DNA of 64,000 bases from Bacteroides ilei (GTDB lineage: Bacteria; Bacteroidota; Bacteroidia; Bacteroidales; Bacteroidaceae), in NCBI RefSeq assembly GCF_900128495.1, contig NZ_LT635801.1, forward strand, positions 1,809,997 to 1,873,996, written 5' to 3'. Each line of letters starts with the position of its first letter. Position 1 is the stretch's first letter. A program made the position numbers and the translations under genes. Below the pieces are notes generated by a model, which had not been told where the DNA came from, searched no databases, and saw only the letters and a list, made by a program, of their open reading frames with translations. Positions 26,731 to 35,967 of the stretch are shown one piece after another.

Positions 26731-26744
26731 GAAAAATCAGATGC

Positions 26745-29330
26745 TTAGTCGTTTGTCGGTTGGGGGCCTACATAGGTTTTCCGTAATCCTCCCCAGTCTA
26801 TGATTATCCGTTGTATCATTGCACCGGGATCGCCGCATGACAGACGTAAACGGTGCTGTTTAGCTGACGGGTCAATCGGGAAGGTCGTTTTATATTCGAT
26901 ACCGTTCTGTAATACCCGATTTTTCCATTCCAATGAATATTCTTTGCAGATCTGCTCGAAAACTTTTACATCGCTATTGTCTACCGATACTCCGAAACAG
27001 TTGCTTTTTCCCTGATAGAGAGGAAAGAACGGTATGGCATGGACGATAACCGTAATTTCACTGGCAGGTATTTCTCCAAGTTCATATTCAAAGTAAGGGG
27101 CTTCCTTGCTTTTCGGATCTACCGACGGTTCGGTAGCTTCACCTAACTGAATACATTTCCAGTCGTATCCTAAACCTTTAATCAGGCGTAAGGTATGTTG
27201 GTTTGTTGTCTGTTCTTTATAGTCCGCCAGGTCTAGTACCTTGAATCCTTCTACCTTGTCCTGTTCGGGTTGGGGGCGTATGTCCACTTCCCGTGCAGGG
27301 ATTCCTTTGGTTACGGTTACATCGGGCATGCCTTGATATCTGGCACAGAACCCGGGAGCGATATCCATCATGTAATTCCATTTTCCGTCAAGCTGTGTGT
27401 TGTAGATCTTGTTCAATGCCTGGATACTGTCGTATGCTGTCTGTGACTCAAGGGCAGCCCAGTTGGCACCGGCTATATCGTTTTTCTTGAGCAGTTCATG
27501 GTTCAGTTGTGCCATCAGGAACTTGCGGTTCATTTGGTATGACGCCATAGCCGGGTAGGCAAACATTTCGAAGAAGGCCGGACGGTATGTTTCAGGCAAT
27601 TGTTTCCATAGTGCGGCGGATTTGTCCGACAATTCCCGGTAATCGGCTATGCGGTGACGGGCATCGTTATGATTCTCGAACGAGAAGTTCGTATCCTGTA
27701 GCTTTTCCCTCTCCGGTTCGTCCCATTCTCTTTCCCAACCCATGAATTCGGGCTTACGGCTCCATGCCAGGCGATAATATTCATCGAGCAGATCCTGGAA
27801 TTCACGGATATATTGGGAGCCGAATATTTTTCCCAGAAGTGCAGCCTGGTGTTTGTTTACATTGTCATAATTGAAACGGTCGAAATCCCATGCCATTTCA
27901 AAGAATGTGCTTGTAGCCAGTTCCATCGGTTTGATATCGCCTACGTTAAGCAGCCAGTAACGGTCGGCGCCTGTGTCGTATGCCTTTTTCAGTTCTTCAT
28001 ACATCAGTACGGGCGGGGTGGTGTTGAGCCACAGATAGTCGTGCGGAGCACCTAAATAGGATGTATGGTAATAGACCCCGGCACGTCCGCTCCGTTTCTG
28101 TTCTTCAGGATTGCTCAAACGTTTGATGTATCCGTAATTGTCGTCTACCCAGACCAGAGTCACGTCATCGGGAACCTCAAGCCCCAGTTCATACAGATCC
28201 AGCGCTTCCTTGTAGGGTATGAATATCTGCGGAATATCCTGGATAGGCCGGTCTATGTGTCTGGTCAGGATTTCACGCTGGTCTCTGATGGCCTGTGCAA
28301 GAACCTGTACCTTTTCCTGATCGCTCAGATTGCCGCGCATACCTGCATCATGCAGACCTCGCATGGCCAGTGTATAGATGTTTTCATAGGGAGAGGCTTC
28401 CTTCACCCGGTTATCCAGCTTGTTGTATATGGTTTCCCGGTTTTCTTTATAGTTCCAGTCTCCGTCGCGACTGCTGTCCCATTCTTTGAGGGAAGCATTG
28501 TTGAACAATAGCGGTTCACAGTGTGAGGTTGTAATCATGATACCGTATTCGTCCGCTACTTTCTTGCTGTCGGGGTACGAGTAGAAAGGTCCTGTACATG
28601 TGTGCATGGCCGGTGCCAGCATGTTCCCTTTCAGGCGCAGAATCAGTTCGCATACCTTGGCATAGGTTTTGGGACCGATATCACCCAGTTCCTTTTCGAA
28701 ATTTTTTTCCGACCAAGGTTTCATGCCCCAGTCTTCATCGTTGATGAAGATACCGCGATACTTGATGGACGGAGTTTCTGATGTATATCCGGCTTTTACA
28801 AAAAGTTTGTTCTGATGAACTACCGGAACATCGGCCCACCAGTACCAGGGAGAAACTCCGATGGCTTCACTTACCGAGAATACGCCATAAGCTGTCCCGC
28901 GGCGGTCACTACCGGCTATAACCAGAGCTTTGGCTACTCCTTTGAACGGGTGTTCCAGCGTAGTTATTATGAACTGTTCCCATCCGTTTTTTATGGCTGA
29001 AACGTTTATTTTTTTGTCTGCGGCCAACTGGTCTATCCATTTACTTTTCCCGATGGTACCGATCAGAACGATATCTCCTTCTGTGGGTAGGTCGTTCTGT
29101 AAAGTTATTTCCTTTTCTGTTACCAGATTGACGTCTGAGGCAAACAGTCGGGCTGCATTCCTTACTACATTCCAATCGTCTTTGTCGAATACTACGGTGG
29201 CTTTTGTCAGGTCTACATAATCTTTTCCGGATTCATGTGTAACCGTTATCCCCTGTTCTTTTTCTGTCCCTGCATTTGTACACGAAGCCAGCAGGAACAG
29301 ACCGAGGATTACTGATAAGATTTTTTTCAT
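26745..29330 (-). CDS. Glycoside hydrolase family 115, alpha-glucuronidase lipoprotein
   Basis: GH115 enzymes remove (4-O-methyl-)glucuronic acid side chains from xylan. The 861-residue length fits the family. Signal MKKILSVILGLFLLASC (lipobox LASC) points to lipidation and envelope location. The family core is recognisable in RGTAYGVFSVSEAIGVSPWY, WWADVPV, YRGIFINDEDWGMKPWSEKN, PAMHTCTGPFYSYPDSKKVA and SHCEPLLFNN. A C-terminal beta-domain (about 690-861) has PQPEQDKVEGFKVLDLADY and LRLSCGDPGAMIQRIIIDWG. The GH43 gene ends two bases upstream of its start, so they form one transcript. No SusC/SusD pair or regulator is adjacent, so this is a detached debranching pair rather than a full utilisation locus. 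Confidence 0.93.
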   Translation of the reverse strand: MKKILSVILGLFLLASCTNAGTEKEQGITVTHESGKDYVDLTKATVVFDKDDWNVVRNAARLFASDVNLVTEKEITLQNDLPTEGDIVLIGTIGKSKWIDQLAADKKINVSAIKNGWEQFIITTLEHPFKGVAKALVIAGSDRRGTAYGVFSVSEAIGVSPWYWWADVPVVHQNKLFVKAGYTSETPSIKYRGIFINDEDWGMKPWSEKNFEKELGDIGPKTYAKVCELILRLKGNMLAPAMHTCTGPFYSYPDSKKVADEYGIMITTSHCEPLLFNNASLKEWDSSRDGDWNYKENRETIYNKLDNRVKEASPYENIYTLAMRGLHDAGMRGNLSDQEKVQVLAQAIRDQREILTRHIDRPIQDIPQIFIPYKEALDLYELGLEVPDDVTLVWVDDNYGYIKRLSNPEEQKRSGRAGVYYHTSYLGAPHDYLWLNTTPPVLMYEELKKAYDTGADRYWLLNVGDIKPMELATSTFFEMAWDFDRFNYDNVNKHQAALLGKIFGSQYIREFQDLLDEYYRLAWSRKPEFMGWEREWDEPEREKLQDTNFSFENHNDARHRIADYRELSDKSAALWKQLPETYRPAFFEMFAYPAMASYQMNRKFLMAQLNHELLKKNDIAGANWAALESQTAYDSIQALNKIYNTQLDGKWNYMMDIAPGFCARYQGMPDVTVTKGIPAREVDIRPQPEQDKVEGFKVLDLADYKEQTTNQHTLRLIKGLGYDWKCIQLGEATEPSVDPKSKEAPYFEYELGEIPASEITVIVHAIPFFPLYQGKSNCFGVSVDNSDVKVFEQICKEYSLEWKNRVLQNGIEYKTTFPIDPSAKQHRLRLSCGDPGAMIQRIIIDWGGLRKTYVGPQPTND

Positions 29331-29332
29331 AT

Positions 29333-31471
29333 TTAATAGATATTTGGTGTTTCTGTCGGTCTTACGATACCGTCACTTTCTATTTCTTTCCATTCAAAAA
29401 CAGTCCCGTCTTTCCTGTCGGGACGGCATCCGGTCCAGTCGGCTCCATATGGTTCTCCTGTAGCCGGATCCATTCCTACATAGCGTTGGGTCTTTAGGGA
29501 GAGCAGCATACACTGGCCGCGCAGCATGTCTTGCCAGAGGAACAGGCTTCCTTCACTTTCCTGTTTCATCAGTCGTACATCCGAAGAGAGTCCGGCACCT
29601 ACTACCGTAAGGAATCCTGTACCGTTCATGGCTTCCAGAACTACACGTCCCTGTCCTCTGTCGTGTACTTTGAAAAAGCATCCCTGGTTCTTATAGTTCG
29701 GACTGTCTTTTGCCGCCGAATGGAGCATGCCGTGCGGATTGGCCCATGCATAAGTCCCGTTACCCAAGTTCTTCAAAGAGATGACTTTACCTGTAGGCAG
29801 GTTGTTACGCCTGTCGGCCATGGGTTCTTCTACCGTGAAGTTGTCGAACAGGGCGCGTCCTCCGTTCTTTTCCTTTACGTTGTAGGCAAATAAGGCATAG
29901 CGTGTTCCCTGGAAAGTCTTCAGCTGATAAGGGAGGAGGTATCTTTTACCTACAGTTTCGAAATCTGTGCCGTTACGGCTGAAAGCCAGACGGGCAGTGT
30001 CATTATCCAGATCGGTTGTGATACGCAGGTAAACGTTTTTTTCTTCAAACGGAAAACATATGTTTTCGTTCTGTTGCTGCGAACGCATTTCCAGGAAATT
30101 TTTTGTTCCTTCACGTTTTATCCCGATATATAGATAAGGTATGTTGAGTATTCCCAATCCGGCAATGTCACCGTTCTTCAATTGTGAAACGTCCAGGGTG
30201 ACGGTTGCAGTAGATACTGGTCCGATACAGCGCTGCGTGAGGGTATTTTTTGCCCACAGGAGATTCGGAGCAGGTAGAGTGCGCAGGTTGAGTTGTCCTT
30301 TGGACAATGACCACATCTTATTGTTGGGATTGTGGTTCCATTGCCAGATAGGTAACAATTTCTTGCCGTTGAAGTTGTCACTGCGCTGATAGGGAGCACA
30401 AGGTTCTGTTTCCGCTTCGACATTGGGTTTGAACCAGGTGCGGGGAGTACGTCCCAGGTTACCTGGCAGTCCGAAATAAGGCCATCCGTCAACCCATGTA
30501 ACGGGCGACAGGCAGGTAGTACGTCCTACCGACCGGAAGTCCTGCATGGAAAATCCCCACCACTCTCCGTTGGGTAAATCAACGATTCCTCCTTGATGTA
30601 AAGTAGCCGCTCCCTGGTAACTGCCTGAAGGGTCGGACACCTTGAAATCGGTGATTTCTTCGGTGATGGAACTACCCAGGCCCACATTACCAACCAGATG
30701 GCCGCACTGGGTTCCCATGGTTTCGCGCATACTGATCGTTACGGTTTCGTACGGACCTTCCGGGCGGTCGGCACGTGCGCACTGCATACGGCCCACTGGC
30801 GAATAGTTGGCACTGATAATATAATATTTGCCGTTTATCTTGTAGAAGTGGTGACCTTCGCCCATTGCGTTCCCTGCAGGTATGATCACTTTTTCACTGC
30901 CTTCCACAAAACCGCTGAAGTCGGGCTTCATTTCTATGAGATGAACTTCATTATATTGATATACAGCGTATATTTTCCCGTCATCGTCAAACAGGACAGA
31001 GAGGTCGTATATTTTTACTCCGGTGTTGATGTGCTTCCATGGTCCGGCCGGATTTTCTGCAATGAATACCTGCAGTCCGTGTCCGTTGATGTTGCTGAAT
31101 ACATAAAATTTACCGTTGTGATAGCGGATACAGGGAGCCCAGATTCCTTGACCATATGCTTCTTTTCCGTTTTCCAGATTAAATTCGTCTCCCATATCGA
31201 AACGGTCCATGCAATAGCTCATGAATTTCCAGTTTACGAGATCCTTAGAGTGGAGAATTACAATTCCCGGTGTGCTGTGCATGGTAGTCCCTGCCAGGTA
31301 GAAGTCATCTCCTACGCGGATAATATCAGGGTCGGAAAATTCATCATAGAACAGCGGGTTGGTATAGGTCCCGTTTCCATTGTCGGCACTCCACGAAACT
31401 GGTGGAGTGAACTCTTGTGCAGAAGCGGCGTATGCCAATAGGCAAAGACAAAAGGTTATCAAATTTTTCAT
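29333..31471 (-). CDS. Glycoside hydrolase family 43 (beta-xylosidase/arabinofuranosidase type)
   Basis: The open frame begins at 31552, but the signal peptide MKNLITFCLCLLAYAASA starts at the internal ATG at 31471, which is the likely start (712 residues). The five-blade propeller carries the GH43 triad: Asp in FSDPDIIRVGDDFYL, the pKa-modulating Asp in YDLSVLFDDDGK, and the acid Glu in AMGEGHHFYKING. Next comes a concanavalin-like GH43 C2 domain (about 330-550, ending ALFDNFTVEEP). The last 150 residues (NGTYAWANPHGML, KTQRYVGMDPATGEPYG) look like a beta-trefoil carbohydrate-binding module. It probably cleaves xylose or arabinose from decorated xylan in concert with the GH115 enzyme. Confidence 0.9.
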   Translation of the reverse strand: MKNLITFCLCLLAYAASAQEFTPPVSWSADNGNGTYTNPLFYDEFSDPDIIRVGDDFYLAGTTMHSTPGIVILHSKDLVNWKFMSYCMDRFDMGDEFNLENGKEAYGQGIWAPCIRYHNGKFYVFSNINGHGLQVFIAENPAGPWKHINTGVKIYDLSVLFDDDGKIYAVYQYNEVHLIEMKPDFSGFVEGSEKVIIPAGNAMGEGHHFYKINGKYYIISANYSPVGRMQCARADRPEGPYETVTISMRETMGTQCGHLVGNVGLGSSITEEITDFKVSDPSGSYQGAATLHQGGIVDLPNGEWWGFSMQDFRSVGRTTCLSPVTWVDGWPYFGLPGNLGRTPRTWFKPNVEAETEPCAPYQRSDNFNGKKLLPIWQWNHNPNNKMWSLSKGQLNLRTLPAPNLLWAKNTLTQRCIGPVSTATVTLDVSQLKNGDIAGLGILNIPYLYIGIKREGTKNFLEMRSQQQNENICFPFEEKNVYLRITTDLDNDTARLAFSRNGTDFETVGKRYLLPYQLKTFQGTRYALFAYNVKEKNGGRALFDNFTVEEPMADRRNNLPTGKVISLKNLGNGTYAWANPHGMLHSAAKDSPNYKNQGCFFKVHDRGQGRVVLEAMNGTGFLTVVGAGLSSDVRLMKQESEGSLFLWQDMLRGQCMLLSLKTQRYVGMDPATGEPYGADWTGCRPDRKDGTVFEWKEIESDGIVRPTETPNIY

Positions 31472-31553
31472 AAAAGTATATGTGTTATTAAGTCGGATGA
31501 CAAAGGTGGCCGGTATTTTAGGTCTTTTGATATTCATGACTTCCGATACCATG

Positions 31554-31561
31554 CAAATTTA
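31554..31561 (-). promoter_or_regulatory. -7 element upstream of GH43-GH115
   Basis: TAAATTTG on the minus strand matches TAnnTTTG. It sits next to the first codon of the long open frame, so transcription from it would support the internal start at 31471. No clear -33 box. Confidence 0.4.
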
Positions 31562-31665
31562 GGGAAAATGATTTAGGGAATATTAGAAATCCTGCAGTAT
31601 TTTTAATTTTTTACAGGCGTTTTATGGAAGGAAACGGGAAAATAGGAGGGGCTGGTAGGGATAGT

Positions 31666-31800
31666 CTGGAAAGAACAAGATATATTCCGGAAAGAGCAAG
31701 TTCTTCCGTTACGGAGATCAAGTTGTTTTGATAAAGATTTCAAGGTCTTTTTTTACAGATTTCAAGCTGTTTTTCTGAAACGTGAAGATCTTTTTTATGC
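31666..31800. repeat. Tandem degenerate 21-23-bp repeats
   Basis: About six consecutive units share a core of (A/G)NNCAAGNTNTTTT: near 31668 GGAAAGAACAAGATATATTC, then GGAAAGAGCAAGTTCTTCC, GGAGATCAAGTTGTTTTGAT, AGATTTCAAGGTCTTTTTTT, AGATTTCAAGCTGTTTTTCT and ACGTGAAGATCTTTTTT. Most of the 519 bases between the GH43 start and EF-G2 hold no gene; this array is the main structure there. Confidence 0.6.
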
Positions 31801-31990
31801 CCGGTTTTATTTTTCTATATCCTTTTCTCTTCTTGTAGAAAGAGTTAACCGAATTGTTATGCCGAAGAACATAGTTTAGTAACACTGAATGATAATTGTT
31901 TTTTTACGCATTAATTTCTAATTTGCGCATCACTTATGAATGAGATATGAAAAGCATATCCTTATGTTACTAATTAAATCTTGAAATACC

Positions 31991-34150
31991 ATGAAAGTAT
32001 ATCAGACTCACGAAATCAAGAACATTGCCCTCCTTGGCAATGATGGCTCAGGTAAAACCACCCTCACAGAAGCGCTGCTCTATGAGAGTGGTATTATAAA
32101 ACGTCGCGGCAGAATTACTGCCAAAAATACAGTCAGCGATTATTTTCCGGTAGAGCAAGAGTATGGGTACTCTGTTTTCTCTACCGTTTATCATGTAGAG
32201 TGGAATGGTAAGAAACTGAATATCATCGACTGTCCGGGTAGTGATGACTTTGTTGGTGCAGCTATCACAGCTTTGAATGTGACCGATACGGCTATTCTGC
32301 TGTTGAACGGTCAGTATGGTCCGGAAGTAGGTACACAGAATCATTTCCGTTATACAGAAAAACTGGGTAAGCCGGTGATTTTCCTGGTTAACCAGCTGGA
32401 TAGCGAAAAGTGTGACTTCGACCATGTACTCGAGCAGTTGAAAGAAAATTACGGTTCTAAGGTAGTTCCGGTGCAGTATCCGTTAGCGACTGGTCCGAAC
32501 TTCAATTCGTTGATCGATGTACTTTTGATGAAAAAATATTCATGGGGTCCTGAAGGTGGTGCCCCTACCATTGAGGATATTCCTGCCGAAGAAATGGAAA
32601 AGGCCATGGAATGGCACAAGAAACTGGTGGAGGCTGCGGCCGAACATGATGAAACCTTGATGGAAAAATTCTTTGAGTCGGAATCGTTGACCGAAGATGA
32701 AATGCGTGAAGGCATCCGGAAAGGGCTGGCAGTACGCGGCATGTTCCCGGTGTTCTGTGTATGTGCCGGGAAAGATATGGGTGTGCGCCGTCTGATGGAA
32801 TTCCTGGGTAACGTGGTTCCGTTCGTTGATGAAATGCCGGTTGTCCACAATACACGTGGCGTTCCTGTTCCGCCCGATCCTAACGGTCCTACTTCCCTGT
32901 ATTTCTTCAAGACTGCTGTCGAGCCGCATATCGGCGACGTACAGTATTTCAAGGTGATGAGCGGTGTGGTACACGAAGGTGACGACTTGACCAATGCCGA
33001 CCGCGGATCAAAGGAACGTATGGCACAGCTTTATGTATGTGCCGGTGCCACCCGTGAAAAAGTGGATGAACTCCGTGCCGGAGATATAGGCTGTACCGTG
33101 AAGCTGAAGGATGTGAAGACAGGCAATACCTTGAACGGCAAGGATTGTGAAAACCGTTTCAACTTCATCAAATACCCGAATCCGAAGTATACCCGTGCCA
33201 TCAAACCGGTGAATGAAGCTGATACGGAAAAGATGATGGCTGTGTTGAACCGTATGCGTGAGGAAGATCCGACATGGGTGGTTGAACAGTCAAAGGAATT
33301 GAAGCAGATTTTGGTTCACGGACAGGGTGAATTCCACTTGCGTACCTTGAAATGGCGTCTGGAAAACAATGAAAAGATACCTGTACAGTTCCTTGAACCG
33401 AAGATTCCGTATCGTGAAACCATTACCAAGGCCGCCCGTGCCGATTACCGGCATAAGAAACAGTCGGGTGGTGCCGGTCAGTTCGGTGAAGTCCATCTGA
33501 TTGTAGAACCTTATTACGAAGGTATGCCTGCTCCCGAAACCTATAAGTTCAACGGACAGGAATTTAAGATGAATGTGAAGAGTACCGAAACTATCGATCT
33601 GGAATGGGGAGGCAAACTGGTATTTGTGAACAGTGTAGTAGGTGGTGCCATCGATACACGTTTCATGCCGGCTATCCTGAAAGGAATCATGAGCCGTATG
33701 GAACAAGGTCCGCTGACCGGTTCGTATGCCCGTGACGTGCGTGTCATTGTATACGACGGCAAGATGCATCCGGTAGATTCAAATGAAATCTCCTTTATGC
33801 TCGCCGGTCGTAACGCCTTCAGTGAAGCCTTCAAGAATGCCGGTCCGAAGATTCTGGAACCGATTTATGACGTGGAAGTGTTTGTTCCGAGCGACAAGTT
33901 GGGCGACGTGATGAGCGATATGCAGGGACGTCGTGGCATGATTATGGGTATGAGCAGCGAGAAAGGATATGAAAAGCTTTCCGCCAAGGTTCCGTTGAAA
34001 GAAATGTCGAATTATTCTACAGCGTTGAGTTCTCTGACAGGTGGCCGTGCTTCATTTATCATGAAGTTTGCAAGTTATGAACTTGTTCCTACCGATGTGC
34101 AGAATAAGTTGATGAAAGAATTCGAAGAGCAGGAAAAAGAAGAGTTATAA
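31991..34150 (+). CDS. Elongation factor G paralogue (EF-G2), GTPase motif altered
   Basis: A 719-residue protein with the full EF-G domain order: G domain, domain II, then domains III-V (VLNRMREEDPTWVVEQSKEL, YRHKKQSGGAGQFGEVHLIV, GALTGSY-like QGPLTGSYARDVRV, MQGRRGMIMGM). The P-loop GNDGSGKTTL (16-25) is kept. Switch II reads DCPGSDDF, with Ser84 where EF-G has the catalytic His. Switch I reads EQEYGYSV rather than ExERGITI, and the guanine motif reads NQLD rather than NKxD. This is the Bacteroides EF-G2 type, reported in B. thetaiotaomicron to translocate without GTP hydrolysis during carbon limitation and to be needed for gut colonisation. Canonical fusA is not in the window. Confidence 0.93.
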   Translation: MKVYQTHEIKNIALLGNDGSGKTTLTEALLYESGIIKRRGRITAKNTVSDYFPVEQEYGYSVFSTVYHVEWNGKKLNIIDCPGSDDFVGAAITALNVTDTAILLLNGQYGPEVGTQNHFRYTEKLGKPVIFLVNQLDSEKCDFDHVLEQLKENYGSKVVPVQYPLATGPNFNSLIDVLLMKKYSWGPEGGAPTIEDIPAEEMEKAMEWHKKLVEAAAEHDETLMEKFFESESLTEDEMREGIRKGLAVRGMFPVFCVCAGKDMGVRRLMEFLGNVVPFVDEMPVVHNTRGVPVPPDPNGPTSLYFFKTAVEPHIGDVQYFKVMSGVVHEGDDLTNADRGSKERMAQLYVCAGATREKVDELRAGDIGCTVKLKDVKTGNTLNGKDCENRFNFIKYPNPKYTRAIKPVNEADTEKMMAVLNRMREEDPTWVVEQSKELKQILVHGQGEFHLRTLKWRLENNEKIPVQFLEPKIPYRETITKAARADYRHKKQSGGAGQFGEVHLIVEPYYEGMPAPETYKFNGQEFKMNVKSTETIDLEWGGKLVFVNSVVGGAIDTRFMPAILKGIMSRMEQGPLTGSYARDVRVIVYDGKMHPVDSNEISFMLAGRNAFSEAFKNAGPKILEPIYDVEVFVPSDKLGDVMSDMQGRRGMIMGMSSEKGYEKLSAKVPLKEMSNYSTALSSLTGGRASFIMKFASYELVPTDVQNKLMKEFEEQEKEEL

Positions 34151-34176
34151 GCTCTAGTTGTTGTTTTTATAGGTTG

Positions 34177-34207
34177 AAAGGTCGTATTTATTAAAAATAC
34201 GGCCTTT
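34177..34207 (+). terminator. Terminator of the EF-G2 gene
   Basis: AAAGGTCGTATTT pairs with AAATACGGCCTTT across a short loop, with one G-T pair, and is followed by TTT and ATAT. Confidence 0.85.
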
Positions 34208-34243
34208 TTTATATAACTAACCTTAAACAATTTGGATAAATAA

Positions 34244-34275
34244 TTTGTTTCTAATGTGAATTTTAGTTATTTTTG
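34244..34275 (+). promoter_or_regulatory. Promoter of rprX-rprY
   Basis: TTTG (34244-34247) and TATTTTTG (34268-34275) match both Bacteroides elements with a 20-base spacer. The leader to the rprX ATG would be about 135 nt. Confidence 0.7.
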
Positions 34276-34415
34276 CATTAAAAGGAGATTCAGGCTTATA
34301 TTAAATACTTAAATTGATATGTTAATTTTAAGATTCAGTTAATAATTGAGAAATCTCAGATTAAAACATGTTAAGTCTGGTACGATATAAACGATAGCCT
34401 GTTAAATTTGCCTCC

Positions 34416-35966
34416 ATGAAAAAGACAACTATTTGGATATTAGGTATTGTAATGGGCCTATCTTTTCTGAGCTTGCTTTATCTGCAGGTAAGTTACATTG
34501 AAGAGATGGTCAAGATGCGTAAGGAGCAGTTTGAAGAAAATGTAGGACGTAGCCTTGCGCAGGCGGTTCACAATCTGGAGCTGGTCGAAACAAAGAGATA
34601 TCTGGAAAAGGATGTTGCTGCAACTGAGCGGGCGGCCCGTTTGTCGCAGCAGATGGAGAGGGAAGAAGCTGCCGATAATAATGTGGTGGAACATCATCAG
34701 TATATGGTTACTTCTCCCGACGGTACAACCTTTTCTACTTTTGAAATGAAGACGGTCATCAAACGTCCGTCCAGTATTCCGAAGGTAGTGATTTCTACCG
34801 GTAAGAATATTCCTCAGACTTCGCGTGCCTTGCAGGAAATCTTGAAGGAACGTTATATTTACCAGCGTGCCTTGCTTGATGAAGTAGTATATAATATATT
34901 GTATACTGCGAGTGACAAGCCGCTGAAGGAGCGTGTGAATTTCAAGCAGCTTGATCATTTTTTGAAGGCCGAACTTCTGAATAACGGCATTGATATACCT
35001 TATCATTTTTCGGTAACCGACCGTGACGGTAAGGAAGTATACCGCTGTTCGGATTATGTGCACGACAATGAAAAAATATATTCCCGCCTGCTTTTCGAGA
35101 AGGATCCTCCTGCCAAGATGGGGTTTGTAAACATTTTCTTCCCGACGATGGATAATTATATATTCAGTTCGGTACGGTTCATGATCCCGTCTATCATCTT
35201 TACCTGTGTACTGCTGGTAACGTTTGTCTTTACGATCTATATCATATTCCGGCAGAAGAAGCTGACTGAAATCAAGAATGATTTCATCAATAACATGACG
35301 CATGAGTTCAAGACACCGATTTCTACCATATCGTTGGCGGCACAGATGTTGAACGACCCGGCCGTTGGCAAGTCACCGGCCATGTTCAAGCATATTTCCG
35401 GCGTAATTAATGATGAAACCAAACGTCTACGTTTTCAGGTCGAGAAAGTCTTGCAGATGTCGATGTTCGAACGTCAGAAGGCTATTCTGAAGAAGAAGGA
35501 AGTCGATGCCAACGAATTGATTTATGGTGTTACCAACACGTTCCGGCTTAAGGTGGAGAGCTGCAACGGTACAATCGATGTGGCTTTGGATGCCGATGAT
35601 CCGTTTATATACGTTGATGAGATGCATTTTACCAATGTAATCTTCAATTTGTTGGATAATGCGTTGAAATATAAGAAGCCTGATGTGAATATTCATCTGA
35701 AGGTACGTACCTGGAATGAAGCGGGAAAGCTTCATATTTCGATTGAGGATAACGGAATCGGAATAAAGAAAGAGAATTTGAAGAAGATTTTTGAAAAGTT
35801 CTATCGGGTCCACACCGGCAATCTGCATGACGTGAAAGGATTTGGTCTGGGCCTGGCCTATGTTAAGAAGATTGTGACAGATCACAAAGGGACTATCCGT
35901 GCTGAGAGTGAACTGAACGTCGGTACTAAATTTATAATTGTATTACCTTTATTTAAAGACGAATAA
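34416..35966 (+). CDS. rprX: Sensor histidine kinase, RprX-like
   Basis: A 516-residue inner-membrane sensor kinase. An N-terminal helix (TTIWILGIVMGLSFLSLLYL), a periplasmic domain of about 220 residues and a second helix (MIPSIIFTCVLLVTFVFTIY) precede the kinase core. The H-box is NNMTHEFKTPISTISL (H296), the N-box VIFNLLDNALKYKKP, then G-boxes EDNGIGIKKENLKKIF and GFGLGLAYVKKI. The response regulator starts one base after its stop. Sequence, order and position just upstream of rpsF match RprX of Bacteroides, first described as affecting tetracycline regulation; the name rests on memory of that pair, and the signal sensed is unknown. Confidence 0.85.
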   Translation: MKKTTIWILGIVMGLSFLSLLYLQVSYIEEMVKMRKEQFEENVGRSLAQAVHNLELVETKRYLEKDVAATERAARLSQQMEREEAADNNVVEHHQYMVTSPDGTTFSTFEMKTVIKRPSSIPKVVISTGKNIPQTSRALQEILKERYIYQRALLDEVVYNILYTASDKPLKERVNFKQLDHFLKAELLNNGIDIPYHFSVTDRDGKEVYRCSDYVHDNEKIYSRLLFEKDPPAKMGFVNIFFPTMDNYIFSSVRFMIPSIIFTCVLLVTFVFTIYIIFRQKKLTEIKNDFINNMTHEFKTPISTISLAAQMLNDPAVGKSPAMFKHISGVINDETKRLRFQVEKVLQMSMFERQKAILKKKEVDANELIYGVTNTFRLKVESCNGTIDVALDADDPFIYVDEMHFTNVIFNLLDNALKYKKPDVNIHLKVRTWNEAGKLHISIEDNGIGIKKENLKKIFEKFYRVHTGNLHDVKGFGLGLAYVKKIVTDHKGTIRAESELNVGTKFIIVLPLFKDE

Positions 35967-35967
35967 T

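Noticed and set aside
30698..31441. 247-codon plus-strand frame opposite GH43
   Set aside because: Antisense shadow; the GH43 catalytic motifs fix the coding strand.
31666..31800. CRISPR array
   Set aside because: Units are degenerate, adjacent without unique spacers of constant length, and no cas gene is present.
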